The position numbers were made by a program, and so were the translations under genes. From positions 2,454,646-2,518,645 of the forward strand of contig NW_001865040.1 in NCBI RefSeq assembly GCF_000002865.3: a stretch of 64,000 bases of DNA. The letters are read 5' to 3'. The stretch's first letter is position 1; the number at the start of each line of letters is the position of its first letter. The DNA comes from Monosiga brevicollis MX1 (taxonomy: Eukaryota > Opisthokonta > Choanoflagellata > Craspedida > Salpingoecidae). This document shows, piece after piece, positions 19,873 to 50,500 of this stretch. A model generated the notes under the pieces. The model saw only the letters and a program-made list of their open reading frames with translations, had not been told where the DNA came from and did no database searches.

Positions 19873-20454
19873 GAGCCCGGTCACCACTCGCCGCCTCTTT
19901 GTGTGCGCACCCACGTGTGCAGGTTTTAGGATTTTTTCTGTAGCCCGGCGTCCACCCTGAGTTGCCCAAAGCTGAACACTTGCACACACTTCAATTGAGC
20001 CATGTGTGCATCATCGTCTGTGAAAATATAGCCGAGATGTGTCTGAGCATCCAATTGTAACGCATTTCATTATCTCTAGCTATTACTCTCTGTGCGTGCC
20101 CCACCCTCTTGACAAAGACGGCGCCGCTAGTCAAGTACATCATCCTCTGGTCAATAAAACGCCGGCAACCGACGCTTCGCTGCCAATATGGCGCAAACCA
20201 TTGAAGGCAGAAAAAAAAGCAAAAAAGAAAAAAAGCAAAAGCAAGCCAAATCAAGCAACAAAAATGAGACGAGGCGCCAGTCCACCCCGCTTCAACAACA
20301 GCCAAAAAAAGGACTTGGGCATGAGAAACAACTCACGGTCTTCAATCCGACAGGCGTCCAAACGGAAAGAAAACAAAAGACAACCAAAATTTCCAAAGAC
20401 ATGGTCATGGATCGACAAAAGTTTCATCATAACGGGGCGGTCTCCCTCTGTGTT
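19873..20454. other. convergent intergenic region
   Basis: 3' ends of the NmrA-like copy 2 (+) and the HEAT-like gene (-) face each other here. An A-rich, pyrimidine-poor stretch (20210-20310) would be T-rich in the minus-strand transcript. No gene is seen. Confidence 0.5.
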
Positions 20455-27695
<7,241 letters not shown>

Positions 27696-28179
27696 TCAGA
27701 GCGGGCCGTGCGGCTAGAAGCCCCCCTCAATGCGGGGAAGCGTGGTTCGTTGACATCCAAGATGCCCGGTCCTTCTTTGCCAGTTAAAGAATTTTTTTTC
27801 CGCACGCGCGCGGCGCCCACGCGGGCACGTGTCACTGGTCGCCTTCTGCACACGATCGGGGGGTTTGGTCGATGGGCAGGGGCGCAGGCATGAGCTTGCG
27901 AGGGCGCAGCTTTGACACAAGCGCAAGCACCTCCACCAACCAGAGCCAGGTCGCACTCGTGCGCGTCGCTGGATACGTGCGATGAAGGCATGCGTCGTCC
28001 GATCCGACCTCTCTACGCCAAGCCAGCAAAGGCGAACAAGCCCATCAGGCAAGCAGGCTGCCCAAAGAGCACCCCGGTCACACACACACACACACACACA
28101 CACCAGGCGCACCTGCGCGCGTACACTGACCAGCGACGAGAGAGAGTGGAGAGCTTTTTGGGAAATAAGAGCTTTTGAG

Positions 28180-28196
28180 TGAGAGAGAGAGAGATG

Positions 28197-28228
<32 letters not shown>

Positions 28229-28291
28229 NNNNNNNNNNNNNNNNNNNNNNNNNNNNNNNNNNNNNNNNNNNNNNNNNNCGAGAGAGAGATT

Positions 28292-28333
<42 letters not shown>

Positions 28334-28459
28334 GAGAGAGATATAGAGAGAGATTTAGAGAGAGATATAGAGAGAGATATAGAGAGAGATATAGAGAGAG
28401 ATTAGAGAGATTAGAGAGAGATTTAGAGAGAGATTTAGAGAGAGATTTAGAGAGAGATT

Positions 28460-28537
<78 letters not shown>
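28180..28537. repeat. (GA)n block with ATTTAG interruptions
   Basis: Pure GA stretches alternate with units of the form GAGAGATTTA and GAGAGATATA (28280-28460). The assembly breaks inside it (50 N). The ATTTAG variants resemble those of the tandem repeat at 501-560. Confidence 0.95.
28229..28278. other. assembly gap (50 N)
   Basis: Exactly 50 unknown bases within the (GA)n block, so the size is probably nominal. Confidence 0.99.
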
Positions 28538-28539
<2 letters not shown>

Positions 28540-28646
28540 CTTTGCACTGAAAAAGAAAAAGGTCTTTTTTGAATCAAACTTTACCACCAGAAAACACCCA
28601 CAACGCAAAAAAAAAAAACGCGCTAGAACGCTAAAGAGCGATCGGG

Positions 28647-30307
28647 ATGGGGGATGTTGACGCGACGGGGGCGGTAGCTGCGACGGCGGATGCGGCTGCA
28701 GCAGGGACTGCCCGAAGGGGTCGGGCTGGGAGCAAGGTGGAGCACGGGGATCGGCGTGAGACGAGTGCAGGTGATATCAAGGCTTTGCGTGGGGCTTTCA
28801 AGCTTGCCTTGGAGCAGGTACGACCGCTGGCCAACTGCGTTGGCTGATGGCTCAAATCTTGGCTCACCGTCGTTGCTGTGTGCTTGGGGTACAAGTAGAA
28901 AGATGCCGAAGCCCTTTACAAGAACGGAACCCGCCTTGCTCGCAAGCTTAAGCGGGCTCAGAAGTATACAGAGGCCACCAAGGTCATCGGTGTCACACTC
29001 AAACATACGGTGCGGCGCCAATCCCCGCCCCCCTCGTGCCCAAGTCCTCGTCAACTCATCGAGATGGCTCCGCTCTCCGCGACTTCAACCTGCGGTGGAA
29101 ACGGCATCGGATTGGCTTTGTCAATGGATGTTTGTGGTTCATAGAAAGAAGCACTTCGCAACGAGGGCCAACGCGCTGCCGCTCTGCTTGCACAGCTGGG
29201 CGAGCTGGCCGAGTTTCGAGCTGCCTATGCCAATGCTTTAAAGTATTATCATGAGGCTCACCGACTGACGGTTCAAGCCAAGGATGCAGACCCTGGATCC
29301 ATTCACAAAGCCGAGCTGCGTCTGGTGCGTCTCCTCGCGCCGGCCTTTCACAGAGATGCCTACACTCTTGACGTTGCTTATCATCAGGAGCAGCGCAGTC
29401 CTCCCGTCGCCAAGTGCCTGTGATTCAGTCATGCGCTTTGTTTTCCTGGTATTCTTGTAGGGTGCGCTCCAAAGTCACGAGGATAGCTATTATCAGCATG
29501 CACTGGCCAGTCACGCACAAGCATTGGAGGTAGAGTTTGCGACTGCGCTGCCATAACAAATCTCTTTTCTGCCGCCTGCCATCGGCCTCGGCTATCTGAC
29601 CTGACCACGGGGCATTGACACTCCATAGCTCAAACGCAAGGCCTTTGGTAACCTTCATCCTTCAGTGGCCGTGACCCTGACGCACATGGGATCAACGCAT
29701 TGCCAGCAAGGTATTATTTTACCCCCTCCTCTTCTCTCGCAACAAATCATGCTTTACGCCCTTTGGGAAACGTCGTCCAGCTGACCAAGGATCTGACTAT
29801 GCCCCCTCAGGCAACACGCTCGAAGCCCTTGCATCCTTTCGCGAGGCTTTGCGCATCCGTTGCAAGGTCCTGGGAGTCGATCATCCCGACACCGCAGCCA
29901 CTATTAGTCACCTCGCCCACGCGTGCCGCCTCGAGGGGGATTATGAGACATCCCTTTCCTACTATGCCTGGGCACTCCGCATCCGGGAGAAAATTCTCGG
30001 GCCCTCGGCCAAAGCTGTCGGCGACACCCATTACAACATTGCTCTCATCCACCTGCACTTGGGTGAGCACGGTAGCAGCGCCTTGCATTTTCGAAAAGCC
30101 GCGGTGGCCTTTGTACATGAACTGGGTACCGATCATCCGGATACCCTTGACGCTCAAAAGCAAGCGCGGCTGTCTGAGCAACGCACGGCTGGGTCCGCCC
30201 GGCAACTCTCGCGCGTGGGTCATGACCTTTCCACTTTTCAAGTCCCCGTCGAAGTCAGCCCCACAGATACAGAGGATGATGAAGCCATCGAAAACACCAC
30301 TGTTTGA
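28647..30307 (+). CDS. kinesin-light-chain-like TPR protein
   Basis: Six exons, 28647-28817, 28899-29009, 29145-29324, 29461-29529, 29629-29710 and 29811-30307, join in frame to 369 residues. The N-terminus is Ala/Gly-rich. From about residue 65 the protein is helical, and the last exon has TPR units of the kinesin-light-chain/nephrocystin type: EALASFREALRIRCKVLGVD followed by HPDTAATISHLA, then TSLSYYAWALRIREKILG with GDTHYNIALIHLHLG, and HFRKAAVAFVHELG followed by HPDTLDAQ. Such repeats bind peptide partners; no catalytic domain is present. The C-terminal 45 residues are acidic and probably disordered. Which KLC-like family it belongs to cannot be told. It starts about 110 bp after the (GA)n block and is divergent to the HEAT-like gene. 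Confidence 0.85.
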
Positions 30308-30895
30308 GTTGCAGATGCGTTCCTCCCTTCCCCAAAAGGCCTGCAAGGGGATTTCTTTTTTTCCAAGGGGTGAGGGTTGGAGTTGATCTGGCGCTGCGCG
30401 CCCACAAGCACTCGATTGCACAAGCCGCCATGTCCTACACTTGCGCCATGTCCTACACTTGCTTGCTTGCCGGCCCTGGCGCACCCATTTGTATCAAATG
30501 CCTCGCACTCACATCGAACAATAATAGGTTGCGAGGCTTTTCAATTGATAAGTGGCTTGCATTCAACTTGTCCATGGCGACAAAGACAATGTACATCCCA
30601 AAACGGCCGAGACCACAACAAAAGAAGGAAGAAAGAAAGCAGGTGAAAAGAAGAGAAGGGTAGCGGTGGCGAGGAAGGAAAGAGGAGAAAAAAAAAAGAG
30701 CAGGAAAGAATTAGAGCAACCAAACAAGAGAACAGAGAGTAGATACAAGAATGAAGGGAGAAGAACGAGGCGGCCGCAAACCATAAGACCAACTACATCA
30801 AGAAAAAGAAAAAAAAACCATGGATAACCTCACAAAACTGTGCTGGTACAACCACACATTGGCCATCGCTTTTTTGCCACCGCACTTGGACCCAA
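30308..30895. other. convergent intergenic region, purine-rich
   Basis: Between the stops of the TPR gene (+) and the USP9X-like gene (-). The 30600-30820 stretch is almost purely A/G on the plus strand, so it would be C/U-rich in minus-strand read-through. A 14-bp sequence, CATGTCCTACACTT, is repeated at 30429 and 30447. No gene is seen. Confidence 0.6.
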
Positions 30896-42340
<11,445 letters not shown>

Positions 42341-43076
42341 CTGTCTACGTCAAAGTATTGAATCAAGCAGTGCCAAGTGAGACAGCAATGCCACGACGCC
42401 ATGCTCCGGTCACGAGGGCAGCGAGGGGACCGTTTGGGCCAGGGGAAAGACAAATGCAACAGCAGGGGACAACCGTGCACGAGCAGCGTACGAGCACACA
42501 AAAGAAGAACACGGGAGACAGGCACACGTTCAAGGTCGGCAAAAAGAGAGAGAAGCTGGCTGCAGAGAGCATACACCAGTGGGCTGGAGGGTCACAGCAG
42601 CACCCCAGAGACGGGATGCAGTGACCGTTCAACAGTGCTGTTCGCATGCAAAGTGAAATCCGATAAACCCGGACCCTGACTGTGTGTTGATGTCACGGGT
42701 ATCGGTGTACATTGCGGGAGTTTATGTGTCGGGTCTGTCACTTGGTCTGTGCGTGTGCGCCGCACCGTCTTCCTTGCGCTTCCTCGTCTTGGCTCGACTG
42801 GCACCCAGACCAGAGAAGCGCTTTGGAGCTGATGTGGTCAATCGGTTGCTGACGTTCAAAGGGGCAGCAGCAGGGTTGTGGAGGCATGTGGACCAGGTTT
42901 GAAGCGTCAATGTGTATGGATCCCGTTCACAAGATCATCTCACACCTCCAATAATGCTGTCAGCTCTTGTCTGCCCCTGGCCAAGGCCGGCTGCCATATC
43001 GCGGAAACACTGAACTTACCCGCCAAAGAAAGAAAAGAAAGAAAAAAAAAAAGACGAGAAGAGAGAGAAGAAGGAG

Positions 43077-43889
43077 NNNNNNNNNNNNNNNNNNNNNNNN
43101 NNNNNNNNNNNNNNNNNNNNNNNNNNNNNNNNNNNNNNNNNNNNNNNNNNNNNNNNNNNNNNNNNNNNNNNNNNNNNNNNNNNNNNNNNNNNNNNNNNNN
43201 NNNNNNNNNNNNNNNNNNNNNNNNNNNNNNNNNNNNNNNNNNNNNNNNNNNNNNNNNNNNNNNNNNNNNNNNNNNNNNNNNNNNNNNNNNNNNNNNNNNN
43301 NNNNNNNNNNNNNNNNNNNNNNNNNNNNNNNNNNNNNNNNNNNNNNNNNNNNNNNNNNNNNNNNNNNNNNNNNNNNNNNNNNNNNNNNNNNNNNNNNNNN
43401 NNNNNNNNNNNNNNNNNNNNNNNNNNNNNNNNNNNNNNNNNNNNNNNNNNNNNNNNNNNNNNNNNNNNNNNNNNNNNNNNNNNNNNNNNNNNNNNNNNNN
43501 NNNNNNNNNNNNNNNNNNNNNNNNNNNNNNNNNNNNNNNNNNNNNNNNNNNNNNNNNNNNNNNNNNNNNNNNNNNNNNNNNNNNNNNNNNNNNNNNNNNN
43601 NNNNNNNNNNNNNNNNNNNNNNNNNNNNNNNNNNNNNNNNNNNNNNNNNNNNNNNNNNNNNNNNNNNNNNNNNNNNNNNNNNNNNNNNNNNNNNNNNNNN
43701 NNNNNNNNNNNNNNNNNNNNNNNNNNNNNNNNNNNNNNNNNNNNNNNNNNNNNNNNNNNNNNNNNNNNNNNNNNNNNNNNNNNNNNNNNNNNNNNNNNNN
43801 NNNNNNNNNNNNNNNNNNNNNNNNNNNNNNNNNNNNNNNNNNNNNNNNNNNNNNNNNNNNNNNNNNNNNNNNNNNNNNNNNNNNNNNNN
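43077..43889. other. assembly gap (813 N)
   Basis: Unknown bases flanked by an AGAAGAGAGA-type purine run on the left and pure (GA)n on the right. The gap probably hides a long purine microsatellite. Confidence 0.99.

Positions 43890-43890
<1 letters not shown>

Positions 43891-43948
<58 letters not shown>
43891..43948. repeat. (AG)n microsatellite at gap edge
   Basis: About 29 AG units directly after the 813-N gap. Confidence 0.95.
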
Positions 43949-43952
<4 letters not shown>

Positions 43953-44603
43953 TCGTGCTTACATGAAAAAGAACAAAAGAAAAAAAAAAACAAGGTGTGT
44001 TGTGTGTGTGTGTGTCGCTGGGACGTGGCTAAATTCGGCCTGTGCTCGCTCTTCTCCCGCGTCAGCTTGTGTGCCGGGCAGCTTTGGGGGAGGGGGTGAG
44101 AGAGAACCTGGCTCTTTCTTTCTCAGGTGTGTGCTGTGTTGACGTGCTATACATGTCCTACTTGCCCTTGTCGTGATCGTCCGTCTCTGTCCCGGCCATG
44201 TTGACTGGCATCACGACACTTGCGCCGTTTTATGAGCAAACTGCCATTTAGGGATCCAAAGAGGAGGGGTTGAACGGCCTCTACTGCCACTGATTCGCAG
44301 GCCGTTTGTCTGACCCTGTCCCGTACCATGCCACATGCATCACGGTGGTGTAACTTTACTGTTTCACTATGAATGTCCACGATGCCGCCGCCTGGCGCGG
44401 TCGCGACAACGACAACAACAACACAAGCACCACCTCACATGCTTACTGAAGCAAGACCCGCTGACAATGGGCAAGCGCTAAGTTTGGGTCGGTGGGTAAA
44501 GTGTGATGGTATTACACTTGTGTTCAGTGGGTAAGTGTGACTGAAAGATATACTTTATAAAACAGTCTGCAACTCGTTTGAGCAGGTTTCGGCCATAGGA
44601 AAA

Positions 44604-44882
44604 CTACTTGTGTGCCACATAACTGAGGTAGATGGTCCAAAAGAGACCAATAAAGTTGGCAAACAGAACCTACGAGGCGCGAGCAAACCGGATCAAGGCC
44701 ACACGGCATCAAGGCAGGCACAGTCTTCTTCCCCAAAAAGCCTTGGCTACGCATCGATCGGCACACCAACCTGGTACATGGGCGGGATGACAGCAAAATT
44801 GATGGCTTGCACAGGGACCCAGACGGACCAATTGCTGGCAGAAGCGCATCCACGGCCAAGTGAGCTGTCGAAACACGAGCAA

Positions 44883-44965
<83 letters not shown>

Positions 44966-45723
44966 GGGAGACGGTGGGCCGGGCCAACGCACGTCACGAT
45001 GGTGCCGAAGAGCTCGTTCTCCAGCATGTTGGGAATGACATGGCCACGTCCCTCGAGAAGGGCGAGGAGAGACATGAACGATGCAAGAAAAGGAGGGGTA
45101 AACAGTGCTTGGTCCGCAAACACACGCAGCAGGACCGTCTTGAAGGCGGCTCCCGGCAAGAAGCGATTGAGCACGTTGTACCTGCCAAGCCGAAGTGGAG
45201 GGGTCAGGGGTTGGCGAGCACGCACAGATGGCAAGGGGCTGTGTTTGAGCGACACGCATGCCTACCAGTAGTGAAGCAAGGGGGCAACCAGCAGCATGGA
45301 AAAGCCGCCAAACTTGAGTAGGCGTTCCCAGTCCAGCGCCGGGGCATGTTCCACCAGCAGCTGGGCAGCGCCGTCGGCTATCATGCTGATGATGCCTGCG
45401 GTGATGGCTTTAGTGAGCACGGGCTGCGTTTGCAGCGCGCGGCTGTAGCTTCGAAACGCCATGGCAAAGGTGGAGGTAGAAGTGGCGGCGCTGGTGGCAG
45501 GACGAGGGACTTGTTGGGAGCTGGAGCGCGCGCCTAGGAGCAAGAGCGGGCGAATGCGGGACCAGAGTGGAGTGGTGCGTGGCAGGGACGAGGGTGTGGC
45601 CAATGTGTGGCCAGCAGGGACGGAGCTGATGGAGGGTGCTCTACAACGGCCAAGGGTGCTAAATGTGCGGCGGGCGCACACCGTGCTTCCGTATCCCCTA
45701 CGCAAGCCCACTGCGGCAGCCAT
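44604..45723 (-). CDS. PXMP2/Mpv17-family membrane channel protein
   Basis: Four exons on the minus strand, 45266-45723, 44993-45181, 44771-44834 and 44604-44669, join in frame to 258 residues. The Mpv17/PMP22 signature is spread over the last two exons: NWSVWVPVQAINFAVIPPMY, then VLFANFIGLFWTIYLSYVAHK-like residues, closely resembling human PXMP2 (NWRVWTPLQFININYVPLKF, VLFANLAALFWYAYLAS). Earlier helices include ITAGIISMIADGAAQLLV and GAAFKTVLLRVFADQALFTP. Members are four-helix pore or metabolite-channel proteins of the peroxisomal or inner mitochondrial membrane. The about 85-residue Arg/Ser/Ala-rich extension before MAFRSYSRAL looks like a mitochondrial targeting sequence and argues for mitochondria despite the PXMP2-like core. 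Start chosen at 45721-45723 (MAAAVGLRRG). Intron 2 holds a (GT)n run on the sense strand. Confidence 0.9.
44886..44964. repeat. (CA)n microsatellite, sense strand (GT)n
   Basis: About 39 CA units within the second intron of the PXMP2-like gene. Confidence 0.97.
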
Positions 45724-47584
45724 CAGAGCGTCAGGGATTGCTGGAACAAGCTGTTGCGATGACAAGCACACAGCCTGCAAAGGCAAAACGGGGCAGTGCA
45801 AAAGGCTCCATGGCCACCACCACGGGCGTGGCCAAGCACCATCACACGTCAGCGCGCCGAGTCGCCAGTCGGAGTGGACAAGCCTTTCGTCATCACTCAC
45901 AAGATGCAGTCAGGGAGAACCAGACCATGGTGGACACGCTGTCGGCTATGAAAAGAAAAATGAGAGCGGTCTTGGTTTGGTCCAGTGAACACCCGCACCC
46001 CGTGGCCTGTCAAGAAGCAGCTGCCAGTTCCAAGCCGAGGCCTGGGTGAGGCCAATCGAAAAACCAACAACCCTTTGCATCGCGCCCACAGACAGGATGC
46101 TCTTTGCCCCATCTTCCGAATTTGCCCCAGGCCTTTCACCCAATCAACCCCCCCTCAGGCAGCTCCAGACCCCCTCGCCTTGTATCCCAGCCCAGATGCC
46201 GCCCACACACACACACGCATGGAGCCCATGAGGGAGCTCATCGCGCCGTACCCGTCACCGTCGCGGCTGCGCCTCAAATGTCAGACAATCACCGGATTGT
46301 CAGACCAATTGTCAGCTTGTTATTGTCAGACATTATACGTTGTAGGACTGAAAATTAACTTTGTGGGTCGCGGATGTCGCAAGCACACACCATTGATTTG
46401 GATGATTCCCTTTGTGGTTTTGGGTGTGACGAGCACTGCATACGGGTATGCAAATTACTTAATCTCTATGCTTGAAACTGTTTGCACATGTATGACACTC
46501 CCGCGCTGCAGGTAGACTTTACGTCGTTCATGATGGAGCTTGCTCTCTCTGAAAACTTGGCGTCTTCATAAATTCTCTCTTGCACACACACACTCTCTCT
46601 CTGAAAACGCTCTCTTTCCTTTACTATCTGCACCTCATTCATCCACCTCTCTCTCACTCCCCTCCCCTTCTCTGAAAAACTCACTCTCGCTCACACACTC
46701 TCTGTCTCTGTCTCCCAGAGATTCACACACACTTTCTCTCTCTCGCTCACTCGTGTGTGTGTGTACGGTCCTTGCTCGTTCTGCTCGTTCTGCTCGTCTG
46801 GTCTGGTCGATGATCCCTTCTTGGCGGCCGCCGTGTCTCCCTGCCTTCCTGGCTTGCTTGGCTTGTGCTCTTTTGGAGTCAAGGGCTTGAGTGTGCTTGG
46901 GGGCTGGGTTCTTTCTTCTTTGTTGTTCATGGCTCTATCCGCTCATTTCTTGCGGTTGATCGATCCGTTGAATCTGGTCATAGGACGGGGTGGGCCTGAC
47001 GTGACGCGAGCAGTTGCTCGCGATAGGTTGGCCGACCTTTCAAACTCGGGACGGCAAAGCAGGTGAGCACAGGCTCGTTGTATTGCAGTCTTCTGCTCGG
47101 TTTCTGGGCATGGATCCGGGCCACCAAGAGCGCCATACCCTCTTTGATGCATCCATCACGGCCCGCCCATGTAGCTGTTTCCGCTGGCGTGCTGTTGCTC
47201 GCTGGCCGGCCTTGCCACGGCTCGTCGAGGAGCTGATCTCGTCAAAGCAATTTAGTTGCGGTACGTCGGGCATACTGGCTCGGCACTCGTGACCCCTGTG
47301 TACCCCCACTGCTAGTGCTCTTTCCTCTCCACACCACTGGGAAGTCCTTTTCTTTTCTCTTTTTTTTTTTCTTTTTTTTTTTTCCTTTTTTTTTTTCCTT
47401 GAGAAGTGAGAGGCCGGAGGAAGAAGAGGGCCGTTCCCATGCGCATGTTCAGTGTAGCTTCATCGCGTCGATCAGTCGGGCTGTGCGCGATTCCCATTCC
47501 TCGGGCACTTTGAAATAACATCTTTTTTTGTTTGCCCCCATCCCCTGTGGCAGCCAGTCGACCCGCTTCTTCTGCTTCGGCATC
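45724..47584. other. divergent intergenic region, PXMP2-like gene / chitin synthase
   Basis: About 1.9 kb. It has four TGTCAG motifs within 52 bp (46279-46330), a pyrimidine-rich block with three CTCTGAAAAC motifs (46547, 46599 and 46670), and T-runs at 47360-47400. Short open frames near 46540-46890 and 47110-47290 lack conserved features. Non-coding 5' exons of the chitin synthase gene may lie here. Confidence 0.5.
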
Positions 47585-50500
47585 ATGCCTGCCAGCGACA
47601 ATGCCGAGATGCCCGGCATCACCGAAGTTGAAATCGAACAAGCCCGAGAGGACGACGCAAACTTCAATGATGGTCTGACCCGTGCTCATGTGGCGTTAGA
47701 TGCAATCTGAAAAACCTGTGCTTGAGATGCCACTCTCTCCTAACCCTTTCAACCCTTGCGCCTTAGTGAGACCCCAATCGACAGAGGCAGGCACCCGCCA
47801 CAGCACTGAACGCACCTTCACCGACTGGAATCGGGAGGAGGAGTTGAACAAAAACCTCATTCCTGACGATGAAGATGAAACGTACGTCTATCCCATCACC
47901 CAGTGGATCATGCGCTTCTTGAAGCGCACGCAGATCTGCGCATCGCTGACACGCCATACATGGCTATCTGACGCTTTGCCGCCGCCAGGAAACAAGAGAG
48001 CACGAGTATCGTGCTCATTGTTATGGGCACCATCCTGTTTGCCCTCATTCTGATTCTCAGCGTCATTTCCAAGGTTCTTACCGGATTTTTGCTCTTGCTC
48101 CGCTCTCTTCAATGGCCTGTGGCCCAGCCTCACCCTGCCCCGCATGGCATGACTTCATCATTCAATCTAGCTTGGTTTTGTGGCGTTGACAAGCGAGCTC
48201 CGCCATGCAAACAACCGTGCGTTATCACGGGCCATCATTTCTTCTGGTTCACCCACAGCCAGCTGCGCCCCGCGACATTCCTTTGAGCCAACTTTTTGCT
48301 ATTTCACTTTGTGTCTTGACCCGGACTGCCACCTGTAGAGACGGTGATTGATCACCAGGATTGGTCCGACTTGTCATTGCAGGGCAAGCGCAGCTACGCT
48401 GCGCTTGGACTCATCCTCATCAGTGCTCAAGGTACCAATGTGCATTTCTGCTCTCCAGTCATCACCATTCTGCACGCTCACGTGATGCGACGTGCTTCGC
48501 GCATGTGCAGTGTTGGACTTTGCCTGGTGTCTGGGTCGTATGATACTCGTGGATCGCCAGTGGAACCAGTGGCCAGGCTGGAAAACGTTTGGTCTCATGG
48601 CCATGGTCGCCTGCCTCGAGTCGGCTGGCCTCGTCACCTTTGTTCTTTATGTGCGTACGCCCTCGCCCCTATCCTTCATTGTCGCAAAAGATTTTACCCA
48701 TACAAAGTCATCTGTGCTCGAGATTATTCCCATCGCCGTCCCTAATGGAATGACCCAAAAAAAGACGCTTTTTTTCTCGTCCCGCTTACTTATTTTATTT
48801 ATTTATTTTTTTCCCCTTGCACTAGGTGGCCCCGCGGCTGCATGCCTACATTGTGATTGCCCTCATGGGCTGCGTTTATCTGTTTCCCCGTCTCGAACTT
48901 TTCAAGTGGATGGGGCTGGCTCAGAGCAACGACCATAGCACCGGTATTATCGAGCTGTTCCCTGTGCGCCCCATCTACCTGGCTGCTTGGCTCACCCTCT
49001 CCCCTGTCTCACCATGTGTGTCCGTTGCCCAGAGCACACCCCATTGCTCGACGGCGACTGGGCCAATATCCACGCCGATACCGACAGCCGCTCACGTAGG
49101 TCCTGACTCTTTTGGCTGGTCCGGGATGTCTTTGCTGCCCAGCGTTCGATTGAAGCCAGTCGGCGCGTCCTCATGTGCGCGCATTTAACAGTTCAAAACC
49201 AACACCCGCAAGTCATCATCAACTCGCGCCAAGGCTTCTTCTCCAAGCATCTGGAGCGTCCCCTCTGCTTGTTTGGTCATGCCATTCAGGTCAGCTTTGA
49301 GCCTGATCGTCTCCGTCGTGTTGAGGTCACAAGGTCATGCTAATTGTGCCCCCCTGGACCTTTGAATTTAGCTGGCGGCGCTGATCCTGGTTCCCGTCTT
49401 TCTTGTCACCTACCTTGACTCGAGCAATAATTTGGCCATGCGCATTGCCAGTGAGTGTCGTTCCTGCGTGTTGCGCCTCTTGCCTCGAACCATGTTTGGG
49501 GAAAGCCCTTACTTTATTCCTAGACTCGGTCTCGTTCCCGTCCTTGTCTTTCTGTTCTTGTACTCGCCTTTCTTGTTCTTGTCCACATTTGCCTTCCTTC
49601 TTTTCCTGCCTCTATAATGCTCAAGCACCGCCCATGCATGTCTATTCTGACCCTGCGCCTGTGCCACCGTGTCTAGCTCCGCTATCTCTCTTGGCTCTGG
49701 CCATCTCGTGGAGTCCTCTCGTGCAAGAGAGTTTAAGCAAGAGCAGGGTACGGTTCCTCGATCAAAAGTCACGAGCCACGATGCTCAACCATTTATAGCA
49801 CTCACCTTTTGACGTGTTCTTGCTTCCACGCTATTTCTCCGCTTGCGTTCCAATTAGAACGAAGAATTGCGCGCCGCAGATCTACACGTCAATGGCCTGC
49901 CATCTGACCATCAGCACGAGTTTACTGAGCACCGCTTTACCCCATCCTCCACCCGTTCGACGGTCATCTTCATCTTCCTCAAGGTCTTGTTGTTCGCCTG
50001 CCATAACACCATGTTCTCAATCTGACTGTCCGGCTGTCCTGGCTCCCTGTCGTTGCTCATGCTGAACGGCATTGGCACGCCGACGTGGATTTGGGATCGT
50101 TGCACTCACTGGTCGTGTCCTGTGAATAGTGTGGCTTTCTGCTTGTGGGCATTCTCATCAGCGATCTGCTGCAATCAGGAAGCACACTGTACGTCCAGGC
50201 CGTACCATGATCATGGGTATTTGGTTTCGCTCAAGTCTGACGACACTAAACCCCCACAACCTCGGCTTGTCGCAGATTTTTTGATAGAGATGTCATTGCT
50301 TCCATTGGCGACGACCCCTACATTCTACATTGGCTCATCGTCCAACTCGTGGCCAGCTATATCATGTATACCTTTGTGCGCCATGGTATCATGATGGGTC
50401 TTCAGCGCCAATGCCTGGCTGCCCCCATGTACTGCTCGACCCCGGTTGCTCTTGTCATGTTGCTGGCCCTGTCGCAATATTCCAATCGCCTGGGCGTGAA

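Larger units (their letters stand above)
27696..28646. other. divergent intergenic region, HEAT-like gene / TPR gene
   Basis: About 950 bp between divergent starts. It contains (CA)n at 28078-28103, a long (GA)n block (28180-28537) with an assembly gap, and short A/T runs. A minus-strand frame open across the GA block is translated repeat, not a gene. Confidence 0.6.
42341..44603. other. region upstream of USP9X-like gene, with assembly gap
   Basis: Contains the undetermined 5' exons and promoter of the USP9X-like gene (to about 42950), an A/G-rich run, an 813-bp gap and (GA)n to about 43948. From 44000 to 44600 no gene is seen apart from the 3' end of the PXMP2-like gene. Confidence 0.5.

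Noticed and set aside
43077-43889. Open frames spanning the N gap with RERE or SLSL runs
   Set aside because: They are products of unknown bases and (GA)n.
47110-47292. 61-codon frame starting MDPGHQERH upstream of chitin synthase
   Set aside because: No similarity, no splice consensus that joins it in phase to 47585, and short enough to occur by chance.
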